DNA from: Pseudomonas pisciculturae
Lineage (GTDB): Bacteria > Pseudomonadota > Gammaproteobacteria > Pseudomonadales > Pseudomonadaceae
Reading direction: 5' to 3'
Assembly: GCF_015461805.1 (NCBI RefSeq)
Contig: NZ_JACVZE010000012.1
Span: 100,984 to 164,983 of the forward strand
DNA length: 64,000 bases
The notes below the pieces were generated by a model. It searched no databases. It was not told where the DNA came from and was given only the letters and a program-made list of their open reading frames with translations. Numbering within the stretch: the stretch's first letter is position 1; each line of letters starts with the position of its first letter. The translations under genes and the position numbers were made by a program. This document shows positions 25,718 to 35,478 of this stretch, piece after piece.

Positions 25718-27094
25718 ATGCACAGCAGCGCACATGTCAGCCCCGATGAGATCCGCAAGGGGTTTTCCAAGGCCATGTCCGATATGTACCGCGATGAAGT
25801 CCCGCTTTACGGCGCGCTGATGGAACTGGTAGCCGAGACCAATACCCGCGTGCTCGACAGCGAACCCGGCCTGACGCAGCAGTTGCAACGCACCGGTGAA
25901 ATCCAGCGCCTGGACATGGAGCGCCACGGTGCTATCCGCCTCGGTACGGCTTACGAGCTGGCCACCATCGGCCGCCTGTTTGCGGTGATGGGCATGCAGC
26001 CGGTGGGTTACTACGACCTGACGCCGGCCGGCGTGCCGGTGCATTCCACCGCGTTTCGCGCCGTGCATGAACGGGCGCTGCAAACCAGCCCGTTTCGCGT
26101 GTTCACCTCGTTGTTGCGCCTGGAACTGATTGAAAGCCCCGATCTGCGTACGTTCGCCGAAACCGCCCTGGCCCAGCGGGCGATCTTCACCCCTGATGCC
26201 CTGGCGCTGATCGAACAAGCCGAAACAGAAGGCGGCCTCAACGCGGTCGATGCCGACGCATTTATTCGCCAAGCCCTGGAAACCTTCCGCTGGCACCCCA
26301 CCGCAACCGTCACCAGCGCCCAGTACCAGCAGCTCAGCGACCAGCATCGCCTGATCGCCGACGTGGTGGCCTTCAAGGGCCCGCACATCAACCACCTCAC
26401 ACCGCGCACCCTGGACATTGACCTGGTGCAGGCCGCCATGCCAGGCAAAGGCATCACCCCCAAGGCGGTGATCGAAGGCCCGCCGCGCCGCCGTTGCCCG
26501 ATACTGCTACGCCAGACCAGCTTCAAGGCCCTCGACGAACCCATCGCCTTCACCGATGCTCAAGGCAGCCACAGCGCACGCTTCGGCGAAATCGAGCAAC
26601 GCGGCGTGGCGCTTACACCAAAAGGTCGCGCCCTGTACGACCAATTGCTCAATGCCGCACGTGATGAACTCGGTGCGTTCCCCAATGAAGGCAACGCGGC
26701 GCGCTACGTGCAATTGATGGCGCAGCACTTCGAGGCTTTCCCGGATACCTACGCACAGATGCGTGAGCAGGGCCTGGCGTACTTCCGCTATTTTCCTACC
26801 GAGCAGGGTTTGGCGGCGCAGGGCAGCGCCGATCAACCACACACGCTAGAGGCGTTGATCGCGGCGGGCCATGCGGCGTTTGAACCGTTGGTATACGAGG
26901 ATTTTCTGCCGGTGAGCGCGGCGGGGATTTTTCAGTCGAATCTGGGGGATGGGGCGCAGAGCCACTATGCGGCGAATTCCAACCGGACTGAATTTGAGAA
27001 TGCGCTGGGGCGGCGGACGATTGATGAGCTTGGGCTGTACGCCGAGACTCAGCAACGCTCTATCGATGAATGCACGCAGGCGCTGCTGATATAA
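25718..27094 (+). CDS. hglS: 2-oxoadipate dioxygenase/decarboxylase HglS (DUF1338, YdcJ family)
   Basis: A 458-residue non-heme iron enzyme that converts 2-oxoadipate to D-2-hydroxyglutarate in D-lysine catabolism, as known for Pseudomonas putida HglS. The metal-binding residues expected for the family are present: His70 in MERHGAIRLG, His226 in GPHINHLTPR and a Glu near 291-293 in RFGEIEQRG. Other family features are the N-terminal SMYRDEVPLYGAL-like segment and SNLGDGAQSHYAANSNR near the C terminus. Length is normal. The product would feed the D-2-hydroxyglutarate dehydrogenase, which is not in this window. It is divergent from the porin gene. Confidence 0.92.
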   Translation: MHSSAHVSPDEIRKGFSKAMSDMYRDEVPLYGALMELVAETNTRVLDSEPGLTQQLQRTGEIQRLDMERHGAIRLGTAYELATIGRLFAVMGMQPVGYYDLTPAGVPVHSTAFRAVHERALQTSPFRVFTSLLRLELIESPDLRTFAETALAQRAIFTPDALALIEQAETEGGLNAVDADAFIRQALETFRWHPTATVTSAQYQQLSDQHRLIADVVAFKGPHINHLTPRTLDIDLVQAAMPGKGITPKAVIEGPPRRRCPILLRQTSFKALDEPIAFTDAQGSHSARFGEIEQRGVALTPKGRALYDQLLNAARDELGAFPNEGNAARYVQLMAQHFEAFPDTYAQMREQGLAYFRYFPTEQGLAAQGSADQPHTLEALIAAGHAAFEPLVYEDFLPVSAAGIFQSNLGDGAQSHYAANSNRTEFENALGRRTIDELGLYAETQQRSIDECTQALLI

Positions 27095-27105
27095 CCGTGT
27101 AGGTG

Positions 27106-27211
27106 GTGAGGGAGCTTGCTTGCGCTGGACCGGGCTGGCGCTCCAGTGCGCAGCGCTCCCGTTTTTTGGGGCCGCTTCGCAGCCCAGCGGGAGCAAGCTC
27201 CCTCGCCACAG
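27106..27211. repeat. REP-like inverted repeat
   Basis: GTGAGGGAGCTTGCTTGCGC and GCGGGAGCAAGCTCCCTC form diverged REP arms around about 65 bases that include a GCTTCGCAGCCC segment. It lies between hglS and the convergent DUF465 gene. Confidence 0.7.
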
Positions 27212-27219
27212 TCGTGCGC

Positions 27220-27444
27220 TTAACCCAGCCGCGCCACAATCTCATCCTTGACTAACAAACGTTTTTTCTTGAGTTTCTCAACGTCCTCATCACTGGCTTT
27301 GGCCGACTCAGCAGCCAGCACCTCCCCATCAGCAGCATCATATTTATCGAGCAGCGAGTCCAAGCGTTTGTCGCTCGCCCTGCGTTCGTGAACAACTTCC
27401 TTGCTCAACCCCAAATCCTGATACAGGTCGTGTTTCACTGGCAT
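27220..27444 (-). CDS. DUF465 (YdcH-like) small protein
   Basis: A 74-residue, highly charged, coiled-coil-prone protein. MPVKHDLYQDLGLSKE and the Lys-rich segment LKKKRLLVKDEIVARL near the C terminus are characteristic of the DUF465/YdcH family (SlyX-like size), whose function is not established. The start at 27444 follows a strong GGAGGTACGCC site. It stands alone before a long repeat-rich gap. Confidence 0.85.
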   Translation of the reverse strand: MPVKHDLYQDLGLSKEVVHERRASDKRLDSLLDKYDAADGEVLAAESAKASDEDVEKLKKKRLLVKDEIVARLG

Positions 27445-27597
27445 GGCGTACCTCCGCACGTTGATCAATGGCTTACCCCTTGAAGCTAGACCATTGCGAG
27501 GGGTCTTGTCATGTTTAAGGTCAATTCACATGAGTGAGCACTGAACAATGTTTGGGGCGACAATCAAAAGTATCTACACAAGCTTGACCATTGCGCT

Positions 27598-27627
27598 GAA
27601 CCTGTGGCGAGGGAGCTTGCTCCCGTG
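27598..27627. repeat. Single half-REP
   Basis: TGTGGCGAGGGAGCTTGCTC lacks a nearby partner arm. It lies in the otherwise gene-free stretch 27445-28081. Confidence 0.5.
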
Positions 27628-27654
27628 ACGGCTTGTCCTGAGACCGAGTTTTAC

Positions 27655-28042
27655 CGGGTGTAGGAGCTGGCATTAGGGCTGACGGCGAAAGCTATAGTCC
27701 AGCCACCCCATCTCTATCGCCAATGCCGCCGCCTTCGCAGCCTCGCTAAAGCTCGACAGCTCCCACATTTGTACCGCGTGCGCCCGCTTGGAATGCGATC
27801 AACTGTGGGAGCTGGCTTGCCTGCGAAAGCTGTAGTCCAGCCACCCCATCTCTATCGCCAATGCCGCCGCCTTCGCAGCCTCGCTAAAGCTCGACAGCTC
27901 CCACATTTGACCGCGTCCATCCTGTTGAAATGCAGTCAAGTGTGGGAGCTGGCTTGCCTGCGAAAGCTTTAGTCCAGCCACCCCATCTCTATCGCCAATA
28001 CCGTCGCTTTCGCAGCCTCGCTAAAGCTCGACAGCTGCCAAA
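27655..28042. repeat. Tandem repeat array, 137-138 bp unit, three copies
   Basis: Three copies of a unit containing GGCGAAAGCTATAGTCCAGC or variants, CCATCTCTATCGCCAATGCC, CTTCGCAGCCTCGCTAAAGC and TCGACAGCTCCCACA. The CATCTCTATCGCC landmark occurs at 27709, 27847 and 27984, a period of 138 then 137. Each unit is bounded by REP-like arms (GTGGGAGCTGGCTTGCCTGC and AGCTCCCACA). The first copy has a degraded left arm. The same unit family recurs at 57.76-58.16 kb. No gene lies in 27445-28081; the rest of the gap shows nothing I can name. Confidence 0.9.
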
Positions 28043-28081
28043 GGTGCCGAGTGCGGTCCTGTGAAATACAGCACTCAACGG

Positions 28082-30589
28082 TCAGGTCAGCGATCGAGCC
28101 AGAAACGGGGCGGTACGACTGGTTTTGCTTTTGGCGACTTTCTGCGGCGTGCCGCAAGCAACGATTTTGCCTCCCAAGTCCCCGGCCCCAGGCCCGATAT
28201 CGATCACCCAATCACTCTGCGCCACCACGCGCATTTCATGCTCGACCACGACCACCGTATGCCCCGCGTCCACCAGGTGGTTGAGCTGATTGAGCAAGCG
28301 GTCCACATCCCGTGGGTGCAACCCGGTTGTCGGCTCATCCAGCACATACAGGGTGGCGCCCCGCGCATTGCGTTGCAGTTCCGTGGCCAACTTGATGCGT
28401 TGCGCTTCACCGCCCGACAGCTCAGTGGCCGGCTGCCCCAGGCGCAGGTAACCCAGGCCGATGTCCCGCAGCACCTGCAATGAGCGCAGCACCCCAGGCT
28501 GTTCGGCGAACACGTCAACCGCCTGCTCAACCGTCAGCCCCAGCACCTGGGCGATGCTCAGGCCTTGCCATTTAATCGCCAATGTCTCGGGGTTGTAACG
28601 CGCCCCATGGCAGGTCGGGCATGGTGCATAGACGCTGGGCATAAACAGCAGTTCGACGCTGACGAAGCCTTCGCCTTCGCAATTGGGGCAACGGCCCTTG
28701 GCGACGTTGAACGAAAACTGCCCGGCGTCGTAATGCTGTTTTTTAGCAGCGGGTGTACCGGCAAACAGTTTGCGCACGTTATCGAACAGCCCGGTGTAGG
28801 TCGCCAGGTTGGAGCGCGGCGTGCGGCCAATGGGTTTCTGGTCCACCTGCACCAGGCGGCGGATGTGCTCCAGACCGGCACTGATATGCCCACCGCTGGC
28901 TTGCGGCGCATCATCTTCCAGACTCGGTTCTTCGTCGTTTTCCACCAGGCGACCGAGGCCCATCCCCACCAACTCCAGCAGCGCCTGGCTAACCAGGCTG
29001 GACTTGCCCGACCCCGAAACCCCCGTCACTGCCGTGAAGCAACCCAGTGGGTAATCCACGTTCAGGCCCTTGAGATTATTGCGCGTCACACCCTCCAGTT
29101 TCAGCCAACCGCTGGGCTCGCGGTGCGCCTGATTCGATACGCGCCTTTCGGCGAACAAATACTCACGGGTCTGCGACGCCTCAACCTGTGCCAGGCCCGC
29201 CGGTGGCCCGCTGTACAACACTTGCCCACCGTGCTCGCCCGCCGCCGGGCCCACATCGATCAGCCAATCGGCGCGGCGCATGGTTTCCAGGTCATGCTCT
29301 ACCACAAACAGCGAATTACCTGCCGCTTTCAAGCGTTCCAGCGCCGTAAACAGCGCTTCCCCATCCGCTGGGTGCAAACCCGCCGACGGCTCATCCAATA
29401 CATAGATCACGCCAAACAACTGCGAGCCCAACTGCGTGGCCAAACGCAAACGCTGCAACTCGCCGGACGACAAGGTAGGCGTACTGCGCTCCAGCGACAG
29501 ATAGCCCAACCCCAACTCAGTCAAGGTGCTGACCCGCTCCAATAGATCCTGAGCGATGCGCTGGGCGGCCAGGCGTTTCTCCACCGACAGTTTCATCGTG
29601 TCCTGCCCCGCCGCTACCGGCCGCAACAGCTCAGCCAGCTGGGACAATGACAGCTGCGACAACTCGCCAATATCCACCCCGGCAAACTTCACCGACAGCG
29701 CCGCCTTGGTCAGGCGCTTGCCCTCACATAACGGGCAAGCGCTGCCCTGCATAAACTGCGACACGCGTTTTTTCATCAGCGCGCTTTGGGTGTGGGTGAA
29801 GGTGTGCAGGATGTAGCGCCGCGCACCGCTGAAAGTGCCCTGGTAACTCGGTTCAAGCTTGCGTTTTAGCGCATCGCGGGTCTGCTCTGGGTTAAAGCCG
29901 GCGTAGACGGGGACGGTTGGGGTTTCTTCAGTAAACAGAATCCACTCGCGCTGCTTTTTGGGTAGATCGCGCCAAGGGATATCCACGTCATACCCCAGGG
30001 TCACCAGGATGTCCCGCAGGTTCTGGCCCTGCCACGCCAACGGCCAGGACGCCACCGCACGCTCGCGAATGGTCAGCGACGGGTCTGGCACCATCAACGC
30101 CTCGGTCACTTCATATGCGCGGCCCAAGCCATGGCATTGCGGGCAGGCGCCTTGGGGCAGGTTGGGCGAGAAATCCTCGGCATACAGCATCGCCTGGCCC
30201 GGTGGGTAGCTGCCGGCGCGCGAATAGAGCATGCGGATCAGACTCGACAAGGTTGTGACACTGCCCACCGAGGAGCGCGCACTCGGCGTGCCACGCTGCT
30301 GTTGCAAGGCTACGGCCGGCGGCAGGCCTTCGATGGAGTCCACATCCGGCACGCCCACCTGGTCGATCAAGCGTCGCGCATAGGGCGCCACCGACTCGAA
30401 ATAGCGCCGCTGAGCCTCGGCATACACCGTGGAAAACGCCAACGATGATTTGCCCGAACCCGACACGCCGGTAAACACCACCAGTGCATCCCGAGGGATG
30501 TCCACATCGACGTTACGCAGGTTGTGTTCACGGGCGCCGCGCACCTGAACGAAACCAAGGTGTTGAGGGAGGTTGCGTTGTGAAGTCAT
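28082..30589 (-). CDS. UvrA-like excinuclease subunit (short UvrA2 type)
   Basis: An 835-residue ABC ATPase of the UvrA family, shorter than canonical UvrA (about 940). Two Walker A motifs are present (TGVSGSGKSSLAF near residue 42 and TGVSGSGKSSLVS near 515), with two signature/Walker B pairs (LSSGELQRLRLATQL..VIYVLDEPSAGLHP and LSGGEAQRIKLATEL..LYVLDEPTTGLHP). Zinc-finger cysteines are seen in CPQCHGLG, CPLCEG, CPNCEGEG and CPTCHG. The UvrB-interaction and damage-binding insert is reduced, as in UvrA2 proteins linked to DNA damage tolerance or drug resistance. The start is the ATG at 30589 after AAGGTTGACC. It begins 8 bases after the sensor-kinase stop codon, so the two genes are coupled. 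Confidence 0.9.
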   Translation of the reverse strand: MTSQRNLPQHLGFVQVRGAREHNLRNVDVDIPRDALVVFTGVSGSGKSSLAFSTVYAEAQRRYFESVAPYARRLIDQVGVPDVDSIEGLPPAVALQQQRGTPSARSSVGSVTTLSSLIRMLYSRAGSYPPGQAMLYAEDFSPNLPQGACPQCHGLGRAYEVTEALMVPDPSLTIRERAVASWPLAWQGQNLRDILVTLGYDVDIPWRDLPKKQREWILFTEETPTVPVYAGFNPEQTRDALKRKLEPSYQGTFSGARRYILHTFTHTQSALMKKRVSQFMQGSACPLCEGKRLTKAALSVKFAGVDIGELSQLSLSQLAELLRPVAAGQDTMKLSVEKRLAAQRIAQDLLERVSTLTELGLGYLSLERSTPTLSSGELQRLRLATQLGSQLFGVIYVLDEPSAGLHPADGEALFTALERLKAAGNSLFVVEHDLETMRRADWLIDVGPAAGEHGGQVLYSGPPAGLAQVEASQTREYLFAERRVSNQAHREPSGWLKLEGVTRNNLKGLNVDYPLGCFTAVTGVSGSGKSSLVSQALLELVGMGLGRLVENDEEPSLEDDAPQASGGHISAGLEHIRRLVQVDQKPIGRTPRSNLATYTGLFDNVRKLFAGTPAAKKQHYDAGQFSFNVAKGRCPNCEGEGFVSVELLFMPSVYAPCPTCHGARYNPETLAIKWQGLSIAQVLGLTVEQAVDVFAEQPGVLRSLQVLRDIGLGYLRLGQPATELSGGEAQRIKLATELQRNARGATLYVLDEPTTGLHPRDVDRLLNQLNHLVDAGHTVVVVEHEMRVVAQSDWVIDIGPGAGDLGGKIVACGTPQKVAKSKTSRTAPFLARSLT

Positions 30590-30597
30590 GGTCAACC

Positions 30598-32364
30598 TTA
30601 TCGTGCGGTGAGCACGCTGCGCACCCGTTGCGTCAGGGCTTCGGGGCTGTAGGGCTTGCTCAGCAGATGAATATCGGCACTCAGCAGGTGATTGCTGGAA
30701 AGAATGTCGCGGGTGTGGCCGGAGGTGAACAGTACCGCCACGGGAGGCTGTTGCGCCCGAGCCCAGTGGGCCAGGTCGGTACTCTTGACGCGCCCGGGCA
30801 TGATCACGTCGGTAAAGATCAGGTCAGGCAATGCACCGCCTTGCAGCGCTTGCATGGCGCGGTCGCCGTCTTCGGCGGTCAGCACGGTGTAACCCGATTG
30901 TTGCAGCAATTCGACCACGGTCAGACGCACGCCTTCATTGTCCTCGACCACCAGGATGGTTTCCTGCCCGCCGGTATGAGGCACCTGGTCGATATGCACA
31001 TCGAGGCTTTCAGGCTCAAGGCTATGGGGGAAGTACATTTGCACCACCGACCCTTTGCCCTCCTCGCTCCACATCTCCACATGCCCGCCGCTCTGGCGCA
31101 CAAAGCCAAACACCATGCTCAGCCCCAGGCCGGTGCCGTGGCCTTCGCGCTTGGTGGTGAAAAAGGGCTCGAAGACTCGCTTGAGGATCGCCTCAGGCAT
31201 GCCGATGCCTGAGTCGGTCACGGCAAGGCGTACGTACTCGCCAGGCTTGATGCTTTTACCCACGCAGTCGGCAGGGTTAAGGATGATGTTTTCACCGCTG
31301 ATACGAATCACACCTTCGCCTTTCATGGCGTCGCGGGCGTTGATCGCCAGGTTGAGCAGCGCGTTTTCCAGTTGGTTGCGGTCGACGTTGATAAGCCACG
31401 CATCCTGGGGCATTTGCACATCGATATGGATGGTCTCACCCAGCGCCCGCTGGAGCAGTTCACCCAAGCCGGCATAGATGCGTTGCGGGTTATACACCGC
31501 AGGCGACAGCGGCTGACGCCGGGCAAACGCCAACAGTTGCGCCGACAACTTGGCGCCCCGCTCCACCGCCGCGATGGCCGCCGCAACGCGGCGCTGTACC
31601 TGGGGGTTGTCCGGCTCATGGCGGGCCAGCAGATGCAGGTTGCCGGCGATCACTTGCAGCAGGTTATTGAAGTCATGGGCTACGCCGCCGGTGAGGCCGC
31701 CAATGGCTTCGAGTTTTTGCGACTGCCGCAGTTGCTCTTCGGCGGCATAACGCGCCTGCACTTCCGCGGCCACGCGTTGCTCAAGATTGTGGGTGAGCTC
31801 CTGACGTACCTGCTCGGACTTCACCAGTTCGGTGGTCTCGACCACAATCGCCAGCACCCCGGCCGGTTGCTGGTTGTCACCGGCGACCGGGCTGTAATAG
31901 AGGTCCAGCCACACCGTTTCGGGTTTGCCGTTGCGCAGCAGCACCAGGTCCTTGTTGTTGAACGACAAGGTGCCGCCCGCCAGGCAGGTGTCCACCACAT
32001 GCCGGTTGAACTCGGCGACTTCCGGCCAGCCCAGTTCCACCGGCGTACCCAGCAAGTACGGGTGGCGACCGCCGGCAAATACCGAATAACTGTCGTTGTA
32101 GATCATGTAGCCCAGGCGCCCCCACAGCATCACCATCGGCACGGGCGACGCCAACATCATCTGCACGGTGCAGGCCAGGCTGGTGGACCAGCGGTCGAGC
32201 GGCCCCAAGTCGGTGGTCGACCAGTCAAACGCGCGAATCCGCTGGGCCATTTCACCGGCCCAACCTTCACAGCCGTGGGAATTGGATAAAAATTGCATCG
32301 TTTGGCTCTGCGCAAAAAAAGACGGTCGCAAAATTTGGAGCGCGTCAGGGGCGGATCGTTTCAT
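30598..32364 (-). CDS. Hybrid sensor histidine kinase with C-terminal receiver
   Basis: A 588-residue cytosolic kinase. An N-terminal PAS-type sensor (about 50-190; MIYNDSYSVFAGGRHPYLLG) is followed by a short coiled coil. The HisKA/H-box is GGVAHDFNNLLQVI (His near 230), then comes a HATPase domain with N-box NALLNLAINARDAM and G-boxes DSGIGMP and GHGTGLGLSM. A receiver domain (about 465-585) carries phospho-acceptor Asp near 519 in DLIFTDVIMPG. There are no membrane segments. The start could also be the ATG at 32298 (MQFLSNSHGCEGW), which lacks the first 22 residues; neither site has a clear ribosome binding site. It is transcribed with the downstream UvrA-like gene. No separate response regulator is adjacent. 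Confidence 0.88.
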   Translation of the reverse strand: MKRSAPDALQILRPSFFAQSQTMQFLSNSHGCEGWAGEMAQRIRAFDWSTTDLGPLDRWSTSLACTVQMMLASPVPMVMLWGRLGYMIYNDSYSVFAGGRHPYLLGTPVELGWPEVAEFNRHVVDTCLAGGTLSFNNKDLVLLRNGKPETVWLDLYYSPVAGDNQQPAGVLAIVVETTELVKSEQVRQELTHNLEQRVAAEVQARYAAEEQLRQSQKLEAIGGLTGGVAHDFNNLLQVIAGNLHLLARHEPDNPQVQRRVAAAIAAVERGAKLSAQLLAFARRQPLSPAVYNPQRIYAGLGELLQRALGETIHIDVQMPQDAWLINVDRNQLENALLNLAINARDAMKGEGVIRISGENIILNPADCVGKSIKPGEYVRLAVTDSGIGMPEAILKRVFEPFFTTKREGHGTGLGLSMVFGFVRQSGGHVEMWSEEGKGSVVQMYFPHSLEPESLDVHIDQVPHTGGQETILVVEDNEGVRLTVVELLQQSGYTVLTAEDGDRAMQALQGGALPDLIFTDVIMPGRVKSTDLAHWARAQQPPVAVLFTSGHTRDILSSNHLLSADIHLLSKPYSPEALTQRVRSVLTAR

Positions 32365-32406
32365 CTTGTATAACTTAGGCGGTTACGACAGGAGTAGCCA
32401 CTGGCC

Positions 32407-35400
32407 TTAGTGAAAATCCCTGCTGCGTACGTTAATCCCGTCCAACAGCGGTGTCAGGTCGGTCAAACGCCCCGCTATCAGGTGCCGCACCTCGCCCACT
32501 GCCTCCCAGCGCCCGTCCACTTTCAGCAGTCGCGAGCCCACCAGCGCCTGGCGCTGACGCTCGGCCAGGTCGCGCCAGACCACCACATTGAGGTTGCCGA
32601 ACTCATCTTCCAGGGTCACGAAGGTTACACCACTGGCCGTGCCCGGGCGCTGGCGGCCCGTCACCAACCCTGCGACGCTGACATTGCGCCCATGCTCCAC
32701 CGCCATCAGCTCAAGAGAACTGCGGCAGCGCCGCTTGCGCAACTCGGCGCGCAGCAACGCCAACGGATGAGGCCCCAGGGTGGTGCCCAGCGTGGCGTAG
32801 TCGGCGAGTAAATCCTCACCCACCGTCGGTGCTGGCAGCTGCACCACCGCTTCATCGGGGCTGGGCTGGCCAGCGAACAGCCCAAGCTGCTTGTGTACCC
32901 CGGCCACGTCCCAACGCGCCGTGTGGCGGTTACCGGCCAACGCACGCAAGGCGCCCGAATCTGCCAGCAATGCCTGGGCGCGGGCATCCAGGCCGGCGCG
33001 TTCGTCGAGGTCGGCGATGTCGCTGAATGCCTGACGTTGGCGCGCCGTTTCGATGCGGCGCCCATCCTCTTCGCGTAACCCCGAGATCATGCGCAGGCCC
33101 ATGCGGATCGCCGGCTGAGCACCTTCGATGGGTTCCAGGCTGCAATCCCAGTCGCTGGCCTGCACGTCCACCGGGCGGATCTGCAATTGATGGCGGCGAG
33201 CATCCTGAAGAATCTGGTCCGGGCTGTAGAAACCCATGGGCCAACTGTTGATCAGCGCACAGGCGAAGGCCGCCGGTTCATGGCATTTGAGCCAGCAACT
33301 GGCGTAGGTCAATAAAGCGAAGCTGGCGGCGTGGGATTCGGGAAAGCCGTAACTGCCAAAGCCCTTGATCTGCTCGAAAATTTCAGCGGCAAACGCCTCG
33401 CTGTAGCCGTTCTTGAGCATGCCGGCACGCAGGCGTTCCTGATGCGGCTCAAGCCCGCCATGACGCTTCCAGGCGGCCATGGAACGGCGCAACTGGTCAG
33501 CCTCGCCGGGGCCATAATCAGCGGCGACCATGGCGATTTGCATCACTTGCTCCTGAAACAACGGGATGCCTAAGGTGCGCTCCAGCACGACCTTCAATTG
33601 CGGCGAGGGGTAGGTGGTCGCCTCCTCGTTGTTCCGCCGGCGCAGGTACGGATGCACCATGCCGCCCTGGATCGGCCCCGGCCGCACAATCGCCACTTCG
33701 ATGACCAAGTCATAAAAGGTCTGGGGCTTGAGCCTGGGCAGCATCGACATCTGCGCCCGCGATTCGATCTGAAACACGCCAATGGTGTCAGCCTTGCTGA
33801 TCATCGCGTAGGTAGCCGGGTCTTCCTTGGGGATCGTCGCCAGGGCCAGGTCACGGTTGCGATGGCGACGCAGCAGGTCGAAGCAACGACGGATTGCGCT
33901 GAGCATGCCCAAGGCGAGGATATCCACCTTGAGCAGGCCGACGGCGTCGAGGTCATCCTTGTCCCACTGGATGATGGTGCGCTCGGCCATGGCGGCGTTT
34001 TCCACCGGCACCAGGGTGTCCAGCGGGTATTCGGAGATCACGAAGCCGCCAGGGTGCTGGGACAGGTGCCGAGGGAAGCCGATCAGTTGCTGGGTGAGCG
34101 TGAGCACGCGGCGCAGCAGCGGGCTGTCGGGGTCGAAGCCGCCTTCGCGCAGGCGCTCAAGGGGCGGCGCATCGTCGCTCCAGCGCCCACAGCAGTCGGC
34201 CAGGGCGTTGATCTGGTCCGGCGGCAAACCCAGGGCCTTGGCCACGTCTCGCACTGCGCCAGCGGCGTGGTAGCTGCTGACCACCGCCGTCAGCGCGGCG
34301 CGGGTGCGACCGTAGCGCTGGAACACGTACTGCAGCACTTCTTCGCGGCGCTCGTGTTCGAAGTCCACGTCGATATCCGGCGGCTCGTTGCGCTCGCGGG
34401 ACAAGAAGCGCTCAAACAACATGCTCGTCAGGCTCGGGTCAATCTCGGTGATGCCCAAGGCAAAACACACCGCCGAGTTGGCCGCCGAGCCACGGCCCTG
34501 GCACAAAATTGCGCGGCTGCGGGCAAAGCGCACGATGTCATGCACCGTGAGGAAATAGCTTTCGTAGCCCAGCTCGCTGATCAGCTCCAGCTCGTTGTCG
34601 ATCTGTTGCAGGGTCTTCGCATCCACGCCTTGGGGCCAGCGCTGGGCGATGCCCTCTTCGGTGACCGCACGCAGCCAGGTTTGAGCGTCGTGGCCGGTCG
34701 GCACCAGTTCGCGTGGGTAGTGGTAGCGCAACTGGCTGAGGTCGAAGGTGCATCGGCGGGCAATGGCGTGGGTTTCATCGAGCAAGCCTTGCGGATACAG
34801 CGCAGCCAGCGCGTCGAGGCTGCGCAGGTGCCGCTCGCCATTGGGGTGCAGGCGCGTACCGGCTTCGGCCACCGGCACGTGATGACGGATGGCGGTCATG
34901 GTGTCTTGCAGGGCGCGGCGGCCACGGGCGTGCATATGCACGTCGCCACAGGCCACGGCGGGAATCTGCAGGCTGGCAGCCAGTTGCAGGCGCTGCTCCA
35001 GGTGACGAGCATCATCCTGGCCGCAGTGCAGGTGCACGGCCAGCCACAAGCGCCCGGCGAAGGTATGGCGCAGCCATTGGATGTCGGCTTGAGTGTTGCT
35101 GTCTTCGGCGACCCAAAGCACCAACAGGCCGGGCAGCGGCTGATCGAAGTCTTCTTGCAGCAGGCGATAACGGCCTTTTTCGGCACGGCGTCGGGCCAGC
35201 GTGATCAAGCGGCACAGGTGCTGGTAGCCGCTGAGATCCTCCACCAACAGCACCAGTTTCGGGCCGTTTTCCAGGCGCATCTCGCTGCCGATAATCAACG
35301 GGAGTTCCACCGCCTTCGCAGCCTGCCAGGCACGTACGATGCCCGACAGCGTGCACTCGTCGGTGATCGCCAGGGCGTTGTAGCCTTGGCGTTTGGCGCG

Positions 35401-35478
35401 TTCGAACAACTCCAGCGCACTCGACGCGCCGCGCTGGAAGCTGAAATTGGACAGGCAATGCAGCTCGGCGTAGCTCAT
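32407..35478 (-). CDS. dnaE2: Error-prone DNA polymerase III alpha subunit DnaE2
   Basis: A 1023-residue C-family polymerase. It has an N-terminal PHP domain (YAELHCLSNFSFQRGASS), the palm domain with the catalytic acidic cluster PPDIDVDFEHERREEV (about residues 365-375), and a C-terminal OB-fold (VAGLVTGRQRPGTASGVTFVTLED). DnaE2 is about 120-150 residues shorter than replicative DnaE1, as here. It synthesises across lesions together with ImuA and ImuB during SOS-induced mutagenesis. The ATG at 35478 overlaps the imuB stop by 4 bases (ATGA). It is the last gene of the lexA2-imuA-imuB-dnaE2 cassette. Confidence 0.96.
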   Translation of the reverse strand: MSYAELHCLSNFSFQRGASSALELFERAKRQGYNALAITDECTLSGIVRAWQAAKAVELPLIIGSEMRLENGPKLVLLVEDLSGYQHLCRLITLARRRAEKGRYRLLQEDFDQPLPGLLVLWVAEDSNTQADIQWLRHTFAGRLWLAVHLHCGQDDARHLEQRLQLAASLQIPAVACGDVHMHARGRRALQDTMTAIRHHVPVAEAGTRLHPNGERHLRSLDALAALYPQGLLDETHAIARRCTFDLSQLRYHYPRELVPTGHDAQTWLRAVTEEGIAQRWPQGVDAKTLQQIDNELELISELGYESYFLTVHDIVRFARSRAILCQGRGSAANSAVCFALGITEIDPSLTSMLFERFLSRERNEPPDIDVDFEHERREEVLQYVFQRYGRTRAALTAVVSSYHAAGAVRDVAKALGLPPDQINALADCCGRWSDDAPPLERLREGGFDPDSPLLRRVLTLTQQLIGFPRHLSQHPGGFVISEYPLDTLVPVENAAMAERTIIQWDKDDLDAVGLLKVDILALGMLSAIRRCFDLLRRHRNRDLALATIPKEDPATYAMISKADTIGVFQIESRAQMSMLPRLKPQTFYDLVIEVAIVRPGPIQGGMVHPYLRRRNNEEATTYPSPQLKVVLERTLGIPLFQEQVMQIAMVAADYGPGEADQLRRSMAAWKRHGGLEPHQERLRAGMLKNGYSEAFAAEIFEQIKGFGSYGFPESHAASFALLTYASCWLKCHEPAAFACALINSWPMGFYSPDQILQDARRHQLQIRPVDVQASDWDCSLEPIEGAQPAIRMGLRMISGLREEDGRRIETARQRQAFSDIADLDERAGLDARAQALLADSGALRALAGNRHTARWDVAGVHKQLGLFAGQPSPDEAVVQLPAPTVGEDLLADYATLGTTLGPHPLALLRAELRKRRCRSSLELMAVEHGRNVSVAGLVTGRQRPGTASGVTFVTLEDEFGNLNVVVWRDLAERQRQALVGSRLLKVDGRWEAVGEVRHLIAGRLTDLTPLLDGINVRSRDFH

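Noticed and set aside
27655..28042. Possible CRISPR array or small RNA cluster
   Set aside because: The 137-bp units are almost identical throughout and contain REP-like arms; no spacer variability and no cas genes are present.
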